DNA of 64,000 bases from Ignisphaera cupida (GCF_030186535.1 NZ_JASNVW010000001.1:186001-250000); one strand, 5' to 3'. Shown: positions 41,606 to 51,030, counted from the first letter of the stretch. Notes: generated by a model not told the origin, from the sequence alone. Made by a program: numbers and translations.

Positions 41606-43081
41606 ATGTACAGATATAGAGTTAGAGGCCCTTATGCAACTGCATTAGCAAAGATAATAATTGATGCTGGATTTGAGCTTGTTGATCTATCAAAGAATTT
41701 AGCATTGAGATTAAAAATGGAGGAAAAGAGTGGAGTTGCGCCACATGCAACTATAAAAGAAGGTGATGAAGACCCGAGTACATTAATAATAGTTGGTTAT
41801 CCAGATGCTGTTGAGGCTTTGCTTTATGAAATCATAGCTAGAATTCCCTTTACAACATTTATCTATGAAGAGCTAGGGCCATATACAACAATTTCTGTTA
41901 AGATAAAAGGTTTTGATAGAATGGGTAGATGCATAGGCGAAACTGTTAATGGTAGAGAGGTTATACTTCAGAACATAAGAGAGTGCATAGAAGATGCCAT
42001 GGCCATAGCCCATATTGTTAAGCCCAGTCAAAAACTTAGAAATGGTAAAGCAGTTGCATTACCAGGTACAGCAATATTAAAGGATACCCTAGTTCTGCTT
42101 GATGATAAGGGTGGAAGAGTTTATTTTAGTGAACACATAAGAGATTTCGAAAGAAAATCTCTACTCAACAGTTTAGCAACACAAGTAACTAGAGAAGGAT
42201 TTAGCATAAGATGGAGAAGCTCGGCCAAGAGCGCTCCACTAGAATTAATTGGAAAGGATCTTGAAATAGCATTAAATGATGCTATGAAGCTTAGAAATAT
42301 TAGTCTAAAAGGTCCTCCATCCATATTATATCAGGGTGAAACAATAGCATTCATAAAATTGACTAGAGCGTCCAAGGAATATCTAGACATTGTTAGAAAC
42401 TCAATTACACCCACCACACCAAATCATCACATGTTAAGAACATGTAGAAAATCTCTTGATATATGTGTTGATTTATTAGATTATGCAACCAAGAATGTAG
42501 GCAAAGGTGAGTTAGACCGCACAATAAAAGAATTCATATTGAGCAGAAGTATAGGCAGAGAAATTACAATAATGCATGAAAAGCCGGATTACAGCCACAT
42601 TGAGATAGGCCCTATAAAAATTGTTGATGTTGTTAATACTGAAATGGGCTTAACACTGGTTGGAGGAAGAATTATTCAAAGAAGTGGAGTATATGATGGT
42701 CTTGGTGTAGAGAAAAGAGCTGGCGACATCGCATTAACTCTAATACCATTTGATGAATGGTTTATTGTTCATAGTTATTTGGATCAAAATGGAAATGAAA
42801 AAGGAATATACATAAACATTAATACACCACCTGAATATTGTCCACTAGACAATGTGATAAAATATCTTGATCTAATTATAGATGTTGGCATAATTGGAAA
42901 CAATATGAAGATAATTGATTTAGAGATGCTTGAAAAAGCTGAAAAAAGTGGATTGTTATGTGAAGACTTAGTTTACATGGCTAATGAAAGTGTTAAAAAA
43001 GTTGTTAGTTTTGTAGATACTATTCGGAGGGTTCTTGAGGTATTTCGACCTTTGGTAAAACAGTTTCAGGTTTTCCAATAG
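41606..43081 (+). CDS. FAU-1 / AU-1 RNA-binding protein (RNase E/G-like with DUF402)
   Basis: A 491-residue protein. The N-terminal half has the S1-like RNase E/G-type barrel (LGPYTTISVKIKGFDRMGRC), and the C-terminal DUF402 domain contains WFIVHSYLDQNGNEKGIYIN then INTPPEYCPLDNVIKYLDLI. Pyrococcus FAU-1 binds AU-rich RNA and takes part in 5S rRNA maturation. ATG 41606 has GAGAGG upstream. Its 3' end overlaps the convergent AbrB-PhoU gene by 62 bases. Confidence 0.86.
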   Translation: MYRYRVRGPYATALAKIIIDAGFELVDLSKNLALRLKMEEKSGVAPHATIKEGDEDPSTLIIVGYPDAVEALLYEIIARIPFTTFIYEELGPYTTISVKIKGFDRMGRCIGETVNGREVILQNIRECIEDAMAIAHIVKPSQKLRNGKAVALPGTAILKDTLVLLDDKGGRVYFSEHIRDFERKSLLNSLATQVTREGFSIRWRSSAKSAPLELIGKDLEIALNDAMKLRNISLKGPPSILYQGETIAFIKLTRASKEYLDIVRNSITPTTPNHHMLRTCRKSLDICVDLLDYATKNVGKGELDRTIKEFILSRSIGREITIMHEKPDYSHIEIGPIKIVDVVNTEMGLTLVGGRIIQRSGVYDGLGVEKRAGDIALTLIPFDEWFIVHSYLDQNGNEKGIYININTPPEYCPLDNVIKYLDLIIDVGIIGNNMKIIDLEMLEKAEKSGLLCEDLVYMANESVKKVVSFVDTIRRVLEVFRPLVKQFQVFQ

Positions 43082-44030
43082 TCATAAGCGCTTTAATTGT
43101 AGCAACTTCAGCAATTTCAGCAGCTTCATAAACTGCTACAATAGCTTCATGAGCTATTGCTAAGACACCTGGTGCTTCAATGCATTGAGTAACATTGCCT
43201 AAAATCTCTTTTGAAAGCTCTTCTCTACCAATAAGCACTTTCATAATCAGAGATATGTTAGATGACGCCAAAGCATTTACAGCTTTTGAAACATATGATG
43301 AGACCTTTGAAAACATGTCTTTAAACACTTCTCTACACTTTGCATTTATATTGGTGTCAAACCCAAGTCTTAGTATAGTATTTGAAACTCTATCCAATGT
43401 ATCGCCAATATGCTCTAAACTTTTAATTATTATAGAATTGTTGATTGCTTGAGAAGGATCTCTAAATGCTGTTCTCTTTATTGTTCTCATTCCAAGGAAA
43501 TGTAGCCTATCCAAATCATCATCTAGTCTTATCACTTCATCAAGTTTTGATTTATCTCCAGAGGTAAAGTAGTCAATTAGTAGATCAAACATCATTGAAA
43601 GAGTTGTTCTCATAGCCCCTATAACTTCCTCTAGATCTGTGTTAAATTCATCAACAGATATTTTTAGTCTAAATGTTGCACCTTCCATAGCAATGGCTCC
43701 TGGAAGTCTTGTGGAAATTTTTTGGAAGGATCTTCTTGCAATGTCCTTGCTTTCGTCTATTGATATTACATCAAATCCCTCTATGTAACTTGCTATTATA
43801 AGTCTTGAAAGAGTTTCTTCATCTTCATGTTTAATTTTTATGCTTTGTGTTATTTTTGGATGTATGGTTGAAAGTGGTTTGACCAAGAGATAACCTGGCC
43901 CAAGAGTTACTTCAACACTTGCTCCAACAGATATTCCAAGTATGGGTAACCACTCCTTTGGTATCGTAATACCAATACTTCTTTCTCCAATTCTAATTAC
44001 CTTTCTAACATTTGTTAACACAGCTTCCAT
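43020..44030 (-). CDS. AbrB-like domain / PhoU domain regulator
   Basis: The first ~55 residues form a SpoVT/AbrB swapped-hairpin motif (KVIRIGERSIGITIPKEWLP), and the rest is a helical PhoU-like region with two three-helix repeats. Such fusions occur widely in archaea and are thought to regulate phosphate transport, but no Pst genes are nearby. I chose ATG 44030 because AGGTG lies six bases upstream (GTG 44039 is also in frame). It has 336 residues. The C-terminus overlaps the FAU-1 coding end by 62 bases on the opposite strand. Confidence 0.82.
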   Translation of the reverse strand: MEAVLTNVRKVIRIGERSIGITIPKEWLPILGISVGASVEVTLGPGYLLVKPLSTIHPKITQSIKIKHEDEETLSRLIIASYIEGFDVISIDESKDIARRSFQKISTRLPGAIAMEGATFRLKISVDEFNTDLEEVIGAMRTTLSMMFDLLIDYFTSGDKSKLDEVIRLDDDLDRLHFLGMRTIKRTAFRDPSQAINNSIIIKSLEHIGDTLDRVSNTILRLGFDTNINAKCREVFKDMFSKVSSYVSKAVNALASSNISLIMKVLIGREELSKEILGNVTQCIEAPGVLAIAHEAIVAVYEAAEIAEVATIKALMTIGKPETVLPKVEIPQEPSE

Positions 44031-44107
44031 TGGTAACACCTAGTTATTTCTTATGATTCAAGGTTATACCCAGACATGTTTACTCTTGTTCTTACTTACT
44101 TTATAAA

Positions 44108-44116
44108 CTTTTATAT
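44108..44116 (+). promoter_or_regulatory. TATA box for aPGAM
   Basis: CTTTTATATA region in the 149-base gap before TTG 44189. The predicted start is near 44138, leaving a ~50-base leader with a GGGTG ribosome-binding site. Confidence 0.45.
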
Positions 44117-44188
44117 AGGTTAAACTTAATTATTTGATGCATATAAAGTTGATTAGCAAAAAATACACAAATGGTGTGGGTGTAAGAC

Positions 44189-45469
44189 TTGGAAAAAATG
44201 ATTATAATTGTATTAGATGGTGTTGCTGACAGTCTTAAATATAGACCAACATCACTTGAGCTAGCAAAGACCCAGGGCCTCAATGAATTAGCTAGGATAA
44301 GTATTGGTGGCTGTTTCTATCCAATAGATGATGAAACAGCGCCTGAAAGCGATGCTGCAGTTTTTTCTATTTTGGGCTATAACCCCAAGGAAATTAATGT
44401 TGGAAGAGGGTTGTTGGAGGCTCTTGGTGTAGGAATTGAATTATTAGAAGGATCTGAGGTTGCATTTAGAGCTAATTTTGCTACTATTGATGCTAAAACA
44501 CTTAAAATAATTGATAGGCGTGTTGGAAGAAGCCTTACCTCTGCTGAAGCAAAAGAACTTGCAAAGTCTTTGAATAATCTCAATCTAGGTATTTATGGAG
44601 GTTATGCAAAGGTATATTCAACAGTTGGTCATAGAGCTGTCGTTGTTATTGGTAGCAAGGAGAAGAGGTTATCAGCAAATGTATCAAATACTGATCCAGC
44701 TTATGGAAGAGTTGGAAGAGTTTCTATTGCACTTGAAAAATTTGAGCCTTTCGTAGCAAAATGTAAACCTCTTGATAATAGCGAGGAAGCTAAAATAACA
44801 TGTGAACTTGTAGATGAATTCACGAAAAAGGTTATAGAAATACTTGATTCTCACCCAATAAATGTTAAAAGAGCTGAAAAAAGTCTTCCAAAAGCCAATG
44901 CTCTCCTTCTAAGAGATGCAGAAGATAGATACCCAAACATCAAATCAATTTCCACTATCTATGGAAAAAGCTTTGGTATTGTAGCTGAAATGCCTGTAGA
45001 AAAAGGCATAGGAAAATTATTGGGAATGAAAGCTGTAGAAGTTTCACCACCATCTGGATCAATTGAGAAAGACTTGAAAGAAAGACTTGAAGCAACTTTG
45101 AAGCTTTTGAATGAGGTAGATGTTGTTTATGTTCATTTAAAAGGTCCTGATGAGCCAGGTCATGATGGCAATAAGCAAAGGAAGGTATCTTCGATAGAGG
45201 CTATAGATAGGTATTACATATTGCCACTTATAGAGTCAATTGACTTGAACAAGATAGCAATAGTTGTAACAGCAGATCATGCAACACCACCAGAGTTTAA
45301 AGCACATACAAGTGACCCTGTTCCTCTCATTGTAGCCTCAAAAGCTTTGAAGAGAACAGATGGACTCAATAGGTTTACAGAACATGAATGTTGCTCAAAA
45401 GGGTCTCTGGGAATAATACCACATGGGTATCTTGTTCTCAAAAAAATTTTTGAGCTACTAAATCAATAA
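44189..45469 (+). CDS. apgM: 2,3-bisphosphoglycerate-independent phosphoglycerate mutase (archaeal type)
   Basis: Interconverts 3- and 2-phosphoglycerate in glycolysis and gluconeogenesis. Alkaline-phosphatase-fold motifs include IIIVLDGVADS, ETAPESDAAVFSILGYNP (nucleophile Ser in PESDA), VHLKGPDEPGHDGN and VTADHATPPEFKAHTSDPVP. It has 426 residues, typical of aPGAM. TTG 44189 is favoured because GGGTG lies six bases upstream; ATG 44198 is the alternative. A C/D sRNA candidate lies just past the stop. Confidence 0.94.
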   Translation: MEKMIIIVLDGVADSLKYRPTSLELAKTQGLNELARISIGGCFYPIDDETAPESDAAVFSILGYNPKEINVGRGLLEALGVGIELLEGSEVAFRANFATIDAKTLKIIDRRVGRSLTSAEAKELAKSLNNLNLGIYGGYAKVYSTVGHRAVVVIGSKEKRLSANVSNTDPAYGRVGRVSIALEKFEPFVAKCKPLDNSEEAKITCELVDEFTKKVIEILDSHPINVKRAEKSLPKANALLLRDAEDRYPNIKSISTIYGKSFGIVAEMPVEKGIGKLLGMKAVEVSPPSGSIEKDLKERLEATLKLLNEVDVVYVHLKGPDEPGHDGNKQRKVSSIEAIDRYYILPLIESIDLNKIAIVVTADHATPPEFKAHTSDPVPLIVASKALKRTDGLNRFTEHECCSKGSLGIIPHGYLVLKKIFELLNQ

Positions 45470-45474
45470 AATGA

Positions 45475-45535
45475 TAGTTGATGATGTATGCACCTCCTAT
45501 CTGATTTAATGATGTTCGGTAAGAGAGCTGAGCAA
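45475..45535 (+). ncRNA. Candidate C/D-box sRNA between apgM and the ROK kinase
   Basis: Boxes in order: C ATGATGT 45481-45487 (or TTGATGA 45478-45484), guide 45488-45500, D' CTGA 45501-45504, C' ATGATGT 45509-45515, guide 45516-45527 (12 nt) and D CTGA 45528-45531. C and C' are identical and both D boxes are perfect. The first guide contains CACCTCCT, the same as the 3' end of archaeal 16S rRNA, so it is complementary to Shine-Dalgarno sequences. The RNA sits in the 84-base gap and could be processed from the apgM transcript. Confidence 0.7.
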
Positions 45536-45553
45536 GACATTGTGTGAGGATAT

Positions 45554-46555
45554 ATGGTGTTGCATTACATAGGTATTGACGTAGGTGCAACATGGATTAG
45601 AATAGCCTTGGCAACAGAAGCTGGTGAAATAATTAAGAAAGTTGTTTTGAGAACTCCGCGTGAGGGGGATAGATATACCATAGCAAATGCTATATCTAAT
45701 AAAATAGAAAATGAGTTTGGAAATGTTTTAAGAGATGTAAAAGCTATTGGAATTGGAAGTGCAGGTCCAATGGATTTAGCAACAGGGATTGTGATAAACG
45801 CTCCCAATATACCTATTCACACCTTTGAGTTGGCTAAGCCTTTGCAAGAAAAATTCAGGAAACCTGTTATAATGGCTAATGACTGTATTGCTGGTGTCTG
45901 GGGAGAGAAAGTACTGGGGCTGGGTAAGGAACATGAGAACATTGTTTATGTAACTATTAGTACAGGTATTGGAGGAGGAATGATTGTGAATAACACTCTT
46001 CTTCTAGGCAAAATGGGTAATGCACATGAGATTGGCCACATAGTAATTGATGTTAGTGGTAAAATGAAATGTGGTTGTGGTGGCTATGGTCATTGGGAAG
46101 CCTATGCAAGTGGTGCAAACATACCAAGGTTTGCTTCCAAGCTTATTGAGGAATGGAATCTTAATGAACAAGAAAAGGAATCGCCAATTTACAAAGCATA
46201 TAAGGATGATGCTTTATCATCTGAACTCATATATGCAAAAGCTAAGGAGGGTGACAAGCTATCTCTGCGAATAGTAGATGAGATTAACAAGTACAATATA
46301 GCAGGATTTATAAACATAATTAATTTGTATGATCCAGAGCTAATCGTGGTTGGGGGATCTGTTGCTTTAAAGAATAAAGAGTTGGTAATAGACCGTATTA
46401 GAGACGGTGTGCACAAATCTACTGGTGTAGTAACATCTATACCCAAGATCTTGCCAACAAAATTCGAAGATGATGTGGTTCTAATGGGTGCTATAGCACT
46501 AGCTATGAAACCTCCAGAAAACCTTGTTAAAATGCTTAAATATCTTCAGCTTTGA
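45554..46555 (+). CDS. ROK-family sugar kinase (glucokinase-like)
   Basis: Phosphorylates a hexose with ATP. The ATPase motif YIGIDVGATWIRIALA, the phosphate-2 GIGSAGPMDLA, the substrate motif NDCIAGVWGE and EIGHIVIDVS, and the ROK zinc motif CGCGGYGHWEAYASG are present. It has 333 residues. Archaeal ROK glucokinases accept several hexoses. ATG 45554 has GTGAGG upstream. It is convergent with nep1. Confidence 0.9.
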   Translation: MVLHYIGIDVGATWIRIALATEAGEIIKKVVLRTPREGDRYTIANAISNKIENEFGNVLRDVKAIGIGSAGPMDLATGIVINAPNIPIHTFELAKPLQEKFRKPVIMANDCIAGVWGEKVLGLGKEHENIVYVTISTGIGGGMIVNNTLLLGKMGNAHEIGHIVIDVSGKMKCGCGGYGHWEAYASGANIPRFASKLIEEWNLNEQEKESPIYKAYKDDALSSELIYAKAKEGDKLSLRIVDEINKYNIAGFINIINLYDPELIVVGGSVALKNKELVIDRIRDGVHKSTGVVTSIPKILPTKFEDDVVLMGAIALAMKPPENLVKMLKYLQL

Positions 46556-46564
46556 TAAAACACA

Positions 46565-47284
46565 TTAGCGCCATAATATCTCATTCAATACTTCAGAATT
46601 TTCAATACTGTGAATAACAGTTGATACTACAGTCCAAGTCTCTAATGGCTGGCTATATATAGCGAATCTATCTTTAGTTAAGCTGAGTGTACTTTGTTCA
46701 AAATCTCCATGTTGAAAACCACCAATTATTACACATGTCTTTTCGCCATTAACCATTTTACTTGCTATTAATTCGCCGAGAGCTTTTGGCTTGATGAAGG
46801 TACCTCTTTCATGCAGTAAAATAATGCTAGTGAATCTTCTTTGCTTAACAAAATCATGAAGTTTTCTTTCCTCAATCCACATAAGCGGTTTTTGAGCATT
46901 TGGAGGAACCTTTTTTTCTATAAGTAATTGCTCCATTAATCCCACGAATCTATTGTAGTTTCTAGGCACTCTTGCTTTTGGATCTACATGAATTATAAGA
47001 TCATTTATTGTGTGAATAAACAGATTGAGTAATCCAGTTCTATTCAAAATGCTTGATAATGCGATTAACATTGATGTATGAATGATATCCGGTCTTCCTC
47101 TCTTAAACCAGTTTCGCAAATTCTTCATCGCTTTATAATGTAGTGAAATATCTAGTAACATTTCATTTGCCTTTTTACCTCTTTTCTTTGCATGAGCCAA
47201 TATCACAGGATTATTTGCTATCTCTTCTGGAATTAACTCTAGCCCAGCTTCAGCAATAACTATAGTTATTGGTTCTACACGCAT
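46565..47284 (-). CDS. nep1: 16S rRNA pseudouridine N1-methyltransferase Nep1
   Basis: SPOUT methyltransferase that methylates a pseudouridine in helix 35 of 16S rRNA and assists 30S assembly. GRPDIIHTSMLIALSSILN, the NRFVGLMEQLL block and the SAM-binding knot region (VIIGGFQHGDF) match archaeal Nep1/EMG1. It has 239 residues from ATG 47284. The family is restricted to archaea and eukaryotes. Confidence 0.92.
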   Translation of the reverse strand: MRVEPITIVIAEAGLELIPEEIANNPVILAHAKKRGKKANEMLLDISLHYKAMKNLRNWFKRGRPDIIHTSMLIALSSILNRTGLLNLFIHTINDLIIHVDPKARVPRNYNRFVGLMEQLLIEKKVPPNAQKPLMWIEERKLHDFVKQRRFTSIILLHERGTFIKPKALGELIASKMVNGEKTCVIIGGFQHGDFEQSTLSLTKDRFAIYSQPLETWTVVSTVIHSIENSEVLNEILWR

Positions 47285-47374
47285 AGCTTTTCATCAATCT
47301 CTAAAAACATTTTTATTTCTGCCTATATGTTATCAAGTGATGAATGTAACTTACATCTAGAGGCTTATTAGAAT

Positions 47375-47878
47375 ATGGCAAAAACTCAGGAAAAATCCTC
47401 AACATGCTCACCATTGAATGACGAAGCTGTAAAAGCTTTTCTATCTTGTCTTGAAAAAAGATGTGAATGTATAGCAATATATATTGATTACAGCGCTTTA
47501 CGTTATCCAGTAGCGAATATCTATGGTTATATTACTCCATGTGAAGAAGCCTTACCTGAATTAGAAAAGTTTGTTGGAGAGATTTTTCTAGAGATTACAA
47601 CAACTATTAACTTAATTACAAATTTCGATGTCTTAAAAAACAACCCTTTTGAGCACATAACGTCTCTAAGAATTAGATGTGGCAATGGCTGGATTAACTA
47701 TGGTTACATGCCTACTAGATCACAATATGGTGTACCTTATGTAACAAAGAACTGGTTTCATGTTTCTGAGGAAGGGGAGATAACAGTAATAAATATTGAG
47801 GAGCTTAGAGAGATGCTGGTTAAACTTGTTGGTTTAGTAATTGAAATTGCTAAAAAAATTTTTGAGCATGAGTTTTGA
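47375..47878 (+). CDS. Hypothetical protein, 167 aa
   Basis: A mixed alpha/beta protein with CEEALPELEKFVGEIFLEI and a C-terminal helix LVKLVGLVIEIAKKIF. Five cysteines lie in the first half, CLEKRCEC being the densest, but no known metal motif is complete. I do not recognise the family. ATG 47375 has no clear Shine-Dalgarno sequence. HMG-CoA synthase follows 79 bases later. Confidence 0.65.
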   Translation: MAKTQEKSSTCSPLNDEAVKAFLSCLEKRCECIAIYIDYSALRYPVANIYGYITPCEEALPELEKFVGEIFLEITTTINLITNFDVLKNNPFEHITSLRIRCGNGWINYGYMPTRSQYGVPYVTKNWFHVSEEGEITVINIEELREMLVKLVGLVIEIAKKIFEHEF

Positions 47879-47957
47879 AAACAAGCTTTCTGGATGCTTT
47901 AAATAACCCTATCCAATGCACTATATTACCCAGTAACTGATTAAGTGGGTGTGTTAT

Positions 47958-49019
47958 TTGCCTAAATGCTCAAAAAGTGGAATTGTTGGCTGGGGAGTCT
48001 ACATACCAAGGTATAGAATACGTGCTGACGATATTGTGAAGATGTGGGGATTTGATGAAGAATCTGCTAAAGGTATATGGATTGAGGAAAAAGCTGTGGG
48101 CAACATAGATGAAGATGCAGTTACTATAGGATACATGGCATCTCTCTATGCTTTGAAAAGAGCTGGTGTTAGTCCCTTGGAAATAGATGCTGTTTATCTT
48201 GGAACAGAAAGCAAGCCATATGCTGTCAAACCTGGTTCTAGCATAATTGCAGAGGCTCTTGGCATTAAACATGAAAAAGCTGTGGCCGATTTAGAGTTTG
48301 CTTGTAGAGTTGGTGCTGAGGGTATTAGACTTGGCATTACCCATATTGAAAGTGGACTTGCAAAATATGTTTTGGCAATAGGTGCTGACACATCACAAAG
48401 TAGCCCAGGAGATGTACTAGAGTTTACTGCAAGCAGTGGTGGTGCAGCATATGTTATAGGTTCTAAAGACAATGCTGTTGCTATATTTGAGGGCTTTGTG
48501 TCATACTCCACAGATACTCCCGATTTCTGGAGAAGAGATGGTGCCCCCTATCCTCTCCATGGAGAGGGCTTCACAGGAGAGCCAGCATATTTTAACCATG
48601 TGGTTACAGCAGCAAAGTTATTGATGAAAGAGTTAGGTTTAAAAGCATCAGATTTTGATTACGCTGTTTTTCATCAGCCAAATGGAAAATTTCCACTAAG
48701 AGCAGCCTCAGTTCTTGGAATACCAAAAGAGAAGGTTCTTCCAGGAATTGTAACGCCCTACATTGGCAATACATACAATGGCTCAATGCTAATAGGATTA
48801 GCAAGAATATTGGAGCATTCCAAGCCAGGACAAAGAATATTGGCAGTATCATTTGGTAGTGGTGCTGGAAGTGATGCCTTTAGCATAGTTGTTACAGATA
48901 GAATTCATGAAGTAGTTAAAAATGCGCCAACTGTGGATGAGTTTCTTAGTAGAAAAGAATACATTGATTATGCTACATATGCGAAAATAAGAGGGCTTAT
49001 AAATAGATATAGGCTTTAA
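47958..49019 (+). CDS. Hydroxymethylglutaryl-CoA synthase (archaeal)
   Basis: Condenses acetyl-CoA and acetoacetyl-CoA in the mevalonate route to isoprenoid lipids. The thiolase-fold catalytic Cys lies in LEFACRVG (~116), the general-base Glu region is [12 protein letters not shown], and FHQPNGKFP carries the His. It has ~353 residues. TTG 47958 is favoured over GTG 47949 by GGGTG six bases upstream. In many archaea it sits with a thiolase and a DUF35 protein, but neither is next to it here. The stop overlaps the small convergent ORF. Confidence 0.93.
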   Translation: MPKCSKSGIVGWGVYIPRYRIRADDIVKMWGFDEESAKGIWIEEKAVGNIDEDAVTIGYMASLYALKRAGVSPLEIDAVYLGTESKPYAVKPGSSIIAEALGIKHEKAVADLEFACRVGAEGIRLGITHIESGLAKYVLAIGADTSQSSPGDVLEFTASSGGAAYVIGSKDNAVAIFEGFVSYSTDTPDFWRRDGAPYPLHGEGFTGEPAYFNHVVTAAKLLMKELGLKASDFDYAVFHQPNGKFPLRAASVLGIPKEKVLPGIVTPYIGNTYNGSMLIGLARILEHSKPGQRILAVSFGSGAGSDAFSIVVTDRIHEVVKNAPTVDEFLSRKEYIDYATYAKIRGLINRYRL

Positions 49020-49174
49020 ATGCAATTATAGTTTTCCAGACACAAATTCAACTTTTTTGCTAAGTTACATAGAGTTTCAATACCTACAAGAGCTTTTGAC
49101 CCTCTTTCAGTTCTTATTATAGCTACTTTACCAATAGTTTTAACAACAGCTTTTTCACATTTTTGAGAACTCAT
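49016..49174 (-). CDS. Small 52-aa hypothetical protein
   Basis: ATG 49174 opens a 52-codon frame with protein-like composition ([20 protein letters not shown], then an amphipathic [15 protein letters not shown] helix) and four cysteines. Its stop overlaps the HMG-CoA synthase stop by a few bases, convergently. No Shine-Dalgarno is seen, but a leaderless start is common here. It fills an otherwise empty 216-base gap. Coding status is uncertain. Confidence 0.4.
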   Translation of the reverse strand: MSSQKCEKAVVKTIGKVAIIRTERGSKALVGIETLCNLAKKLNLCLENYNCI

Positions 49175-49235
49175 CTTGTACACATAATACAAAATTATGG
49201 TCTCAAATTAACTTTTTACATAGAAACTTTAGGTT

Positions 49236-49694
49236 TTACTCCTCTATACTCTCTTCTTCCTCAAATCCCTCTTCATATTCTTCTACATCGAATAATCCAC
49301 TACTCCTTACCTGCTTTATTGCCTCTCCCAATGGTAATCCAGTTTTCCTTAGTTTTGCAGCTAAATTACCCCATCTTTCTCTGAACTTACTTGGTACTAA
49401 AGGTCTAACTCTTTTAGTAGATTTTCTAGGAATATAGTTTTGTTCCATGCCAGGTAAGGCCAAGGCCCCATCAGGTAGTTCAATGAGCTCATCTCTTTCA
49501 ATAAGCTTTACTAAAACCTTCCTCAACCTATCTTCACCAGCAATACCTGCAAACAATTCTCTAAGTTCTCTCCAGGTCATAGGCCTTGCATTATTCTTAA
49601 TAGTCTCTTTAATAAGATTCTCCAGCTCCTCTTCAGTAGGCGCCTTAAACACCTCTATATCGATGTCTTCATAAAGCTTTTTAAGTCTTATCAT
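49236..49694 (-). CDS. Hypothetical protein with winged-helix-like core
   Basis: About 152 residues. Residues ~18-80 look like a winged helix (PMTWRELRELFAGIAGEDRL, LIERDELIELPDGALALP). A basic linker KSTKRVRPLVPSKFRERW follows and the tail is very acidic (EEYEEGFEEEESIEE). ATG 49694 is supported by AGGGTGA five bases upstream, which disfavours GTG 49703. It could be a crenarchaeal DNA- or RNA-associated protein. I do not recognise the family. Confidence 0.68.
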   Translation of the reverse strand: MIRLKKLYEDIDIEVFKAPTEEELENLIKETIKNNARPMTWRELRELFAGIAGEDRLRKVLVKLIERDELIELPDGALALPGMEQNYIPRKSTKRVRPLVPSKFRERWGNLAAKLRKTGLPLGEAIKQVRSSGLFDVEEYEEGFEEEESIEE

Positions 49695-49829
49695 ACGATT
49701 CACCCTATATATTTTTTACCCCAGTAAGATATGTGTTCATTAAAGTTTTTAAGCTTTTCTATCTTGAAGCACTGTTCAAAATCTTCAATCTTATATAGTA
49801 ACACCCAACTTAACCTTTTCTCGATTAAA

Positions 49830-50120
49830 ATGAACAGAGTTAAACTAATTGTAATAGGGTCTAAAGTAGATGATTTTGAGAAATGTGGCAGAGTAGCAAC
49901 GAAAATCAGAAAATCATTAGCAAAATATACAGAAGTAGAGATTTTATTTGTCAATGCCTCTTCATCTGGCTTATCTCTAGATGGGGAAGAGATTATTCCA
50001 TGTGAATTAGAGGATGAGGCTATGGATTATATAATATCAAAGATAGCATCAGATAACAAAAACATACTAACACAGGGTATAGTTGTAGCAGCAGCTATAT
50101 TTAAGACTCTTAAACATTAA
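49830..50120 (+). CDS. Hypothetical protein, 96 aa
   Basis: Starts MNRVKLIVIGSKVDDFEKCG and has an alternating strand/helix pattern. The frame is open further upstream, but a TATA element TTATATAG at 49791-49798 places initiation near 49822, so ATG 49830 is the real start with almost no leader. I do not recognise the family; it is divergent from the winged-helix-like gene. Confidence 0.65.
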   Translation: MNRVKLIVIGSKVDDFEKCGRVATKIRKSLAKYTEVEILFVNASSSGLSLDGEEIIPCELEDEAMDYIISKIASDNKNILTQGIVVAAAIFKTLKH

Positions 50121-50310
50121 GAATTGATCAATGTTTGAACATGTTAGATGATTACAAGAGATGGAGTAGTTTTATGGGCATATCTGAATATTTAAAAGTA
50201 AATGAAAATCAATCAGAAAATACTTATATAAAAGTTTAATGCTCTAAGGCTCTAATTATTATAGCTTATATTCTCTTTTTGATTATCATTATTTTGAGAA
50301 TAGCAAGTAA

Positions 50311-51030
50311 ATGGGTGTTACAATGAATATAGATGAGAGGGAGCTTATTGTTGAAGTACTTTCAAGTCTTAAGAAATTTTTCAAGTTTAAGGAATTGGAG
50401 GAAATATTGAGTATAACAGTGCCAACACTTTGGCGATATGTGCATGGCGATATAAAACCATCGGTTGATAGAGCACGGCAAATGCTTTTAAGATTACTTG
50501 ATCAAGATATAGTTAATCAACTAAGAGAAAGATTGTTGAAAATAGATAATGAAGGTGTTATTAGAACTTATGACATTGTTTATAATATAGAGTTGCTTAG
50601 TTATGCATCCATAGATGCATTGTTGTGGGCTCAGAATATGGGATTTAGTGCTGTAGCTACAGTTGAAACTGATGGAATAGCTTTAGCAACTCTAATATCG
50701 AAAAGATTGAACGCTAAAATAGTTGTTATCAAGAGAAGAAAAGAAATAGGATACAGTAAATTCATTGAAGTAAGCTATGTTACTAGGTCACCACCTGAGG
50801 TTGTTTCTTTGTACCTTCCTGAAGATGTCTTAGAGTATGGTGAAAAGGTTCTTGTTGTTGATGATCTTGTACGAAGTGGTAGAACAAGTGCAGCTGTTTT
50901 TGAGTTGTTGAAAAAAGCTGGTACTAGACCAACTGGTTTCTATGCACTTGTTGGAATTGGTGATCAGTGGAAGCCTATTATAGAGAAATATGTTGGAAGC
51001 AACTATAGAGTGCTCTTTCATGTGAGTTGA
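50311..51030 (+). CDS. HTH / phosphoribosyltransferase-fold regulator (GfcR-like)
   Basis: Residues ~1-70 hold a helix-turn-helix (LEEILSITVPTLWRYVHGDI), and ~95-239 a PRTase domain with the PRPP-binding motif VVDDLVRSGRTSAA. The design matches archaeal GfcR-type transcriptional regulators, which sense a sugar-derived ligand rather than making nucleotides. It has ~239 residues from ATG 50311 (ATG 50323 also possible). TATA-like GCTTATATT near 50264 gives a short leader. The phosphoesterase-like and radical SAM genes follow within 16 and 6 bases. Confidence 0.8.
   Translation: MGVTMNIDERELIVEVLSSLKKFFKFKELEEILSITVPTLWRYVHGDIKPSVDRARQMLLRLLDQDIVNQLRERLLKIDNEGVIRTYDIVYNIELLSYASIDALLWAQNMGFSAVATVETDGIALATLISKRLNAKIVVIKRRKEIGYSKFIEVSYVTRSPPEVVSLYLPEDVLEYGEKVLVVDDLVRSGRTSAAVFELLKKAGTRPTGFYALVGIGDQWKPIIEKYVGSNYRVLFHVS

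Noticed and set aside
47330-47360. GTGATGA near 47340 as another C/D sRNA
   Set aside because: No CTGA box and no second C box at suitable spacing.
49731-49829. Upstream extension of the 96-aa gene at 49830
   Set aside because: The TATA box at 49791-49798 lies inside it, so transcription starts downstream.
50141-50239. 32-codon frame starting MLDDYKRW in the gap before the PRTase regulator
   Set aside because: No ribosome-binding site, and the frame contains a TATA-like element (TTATATAAAA) within its coding part.
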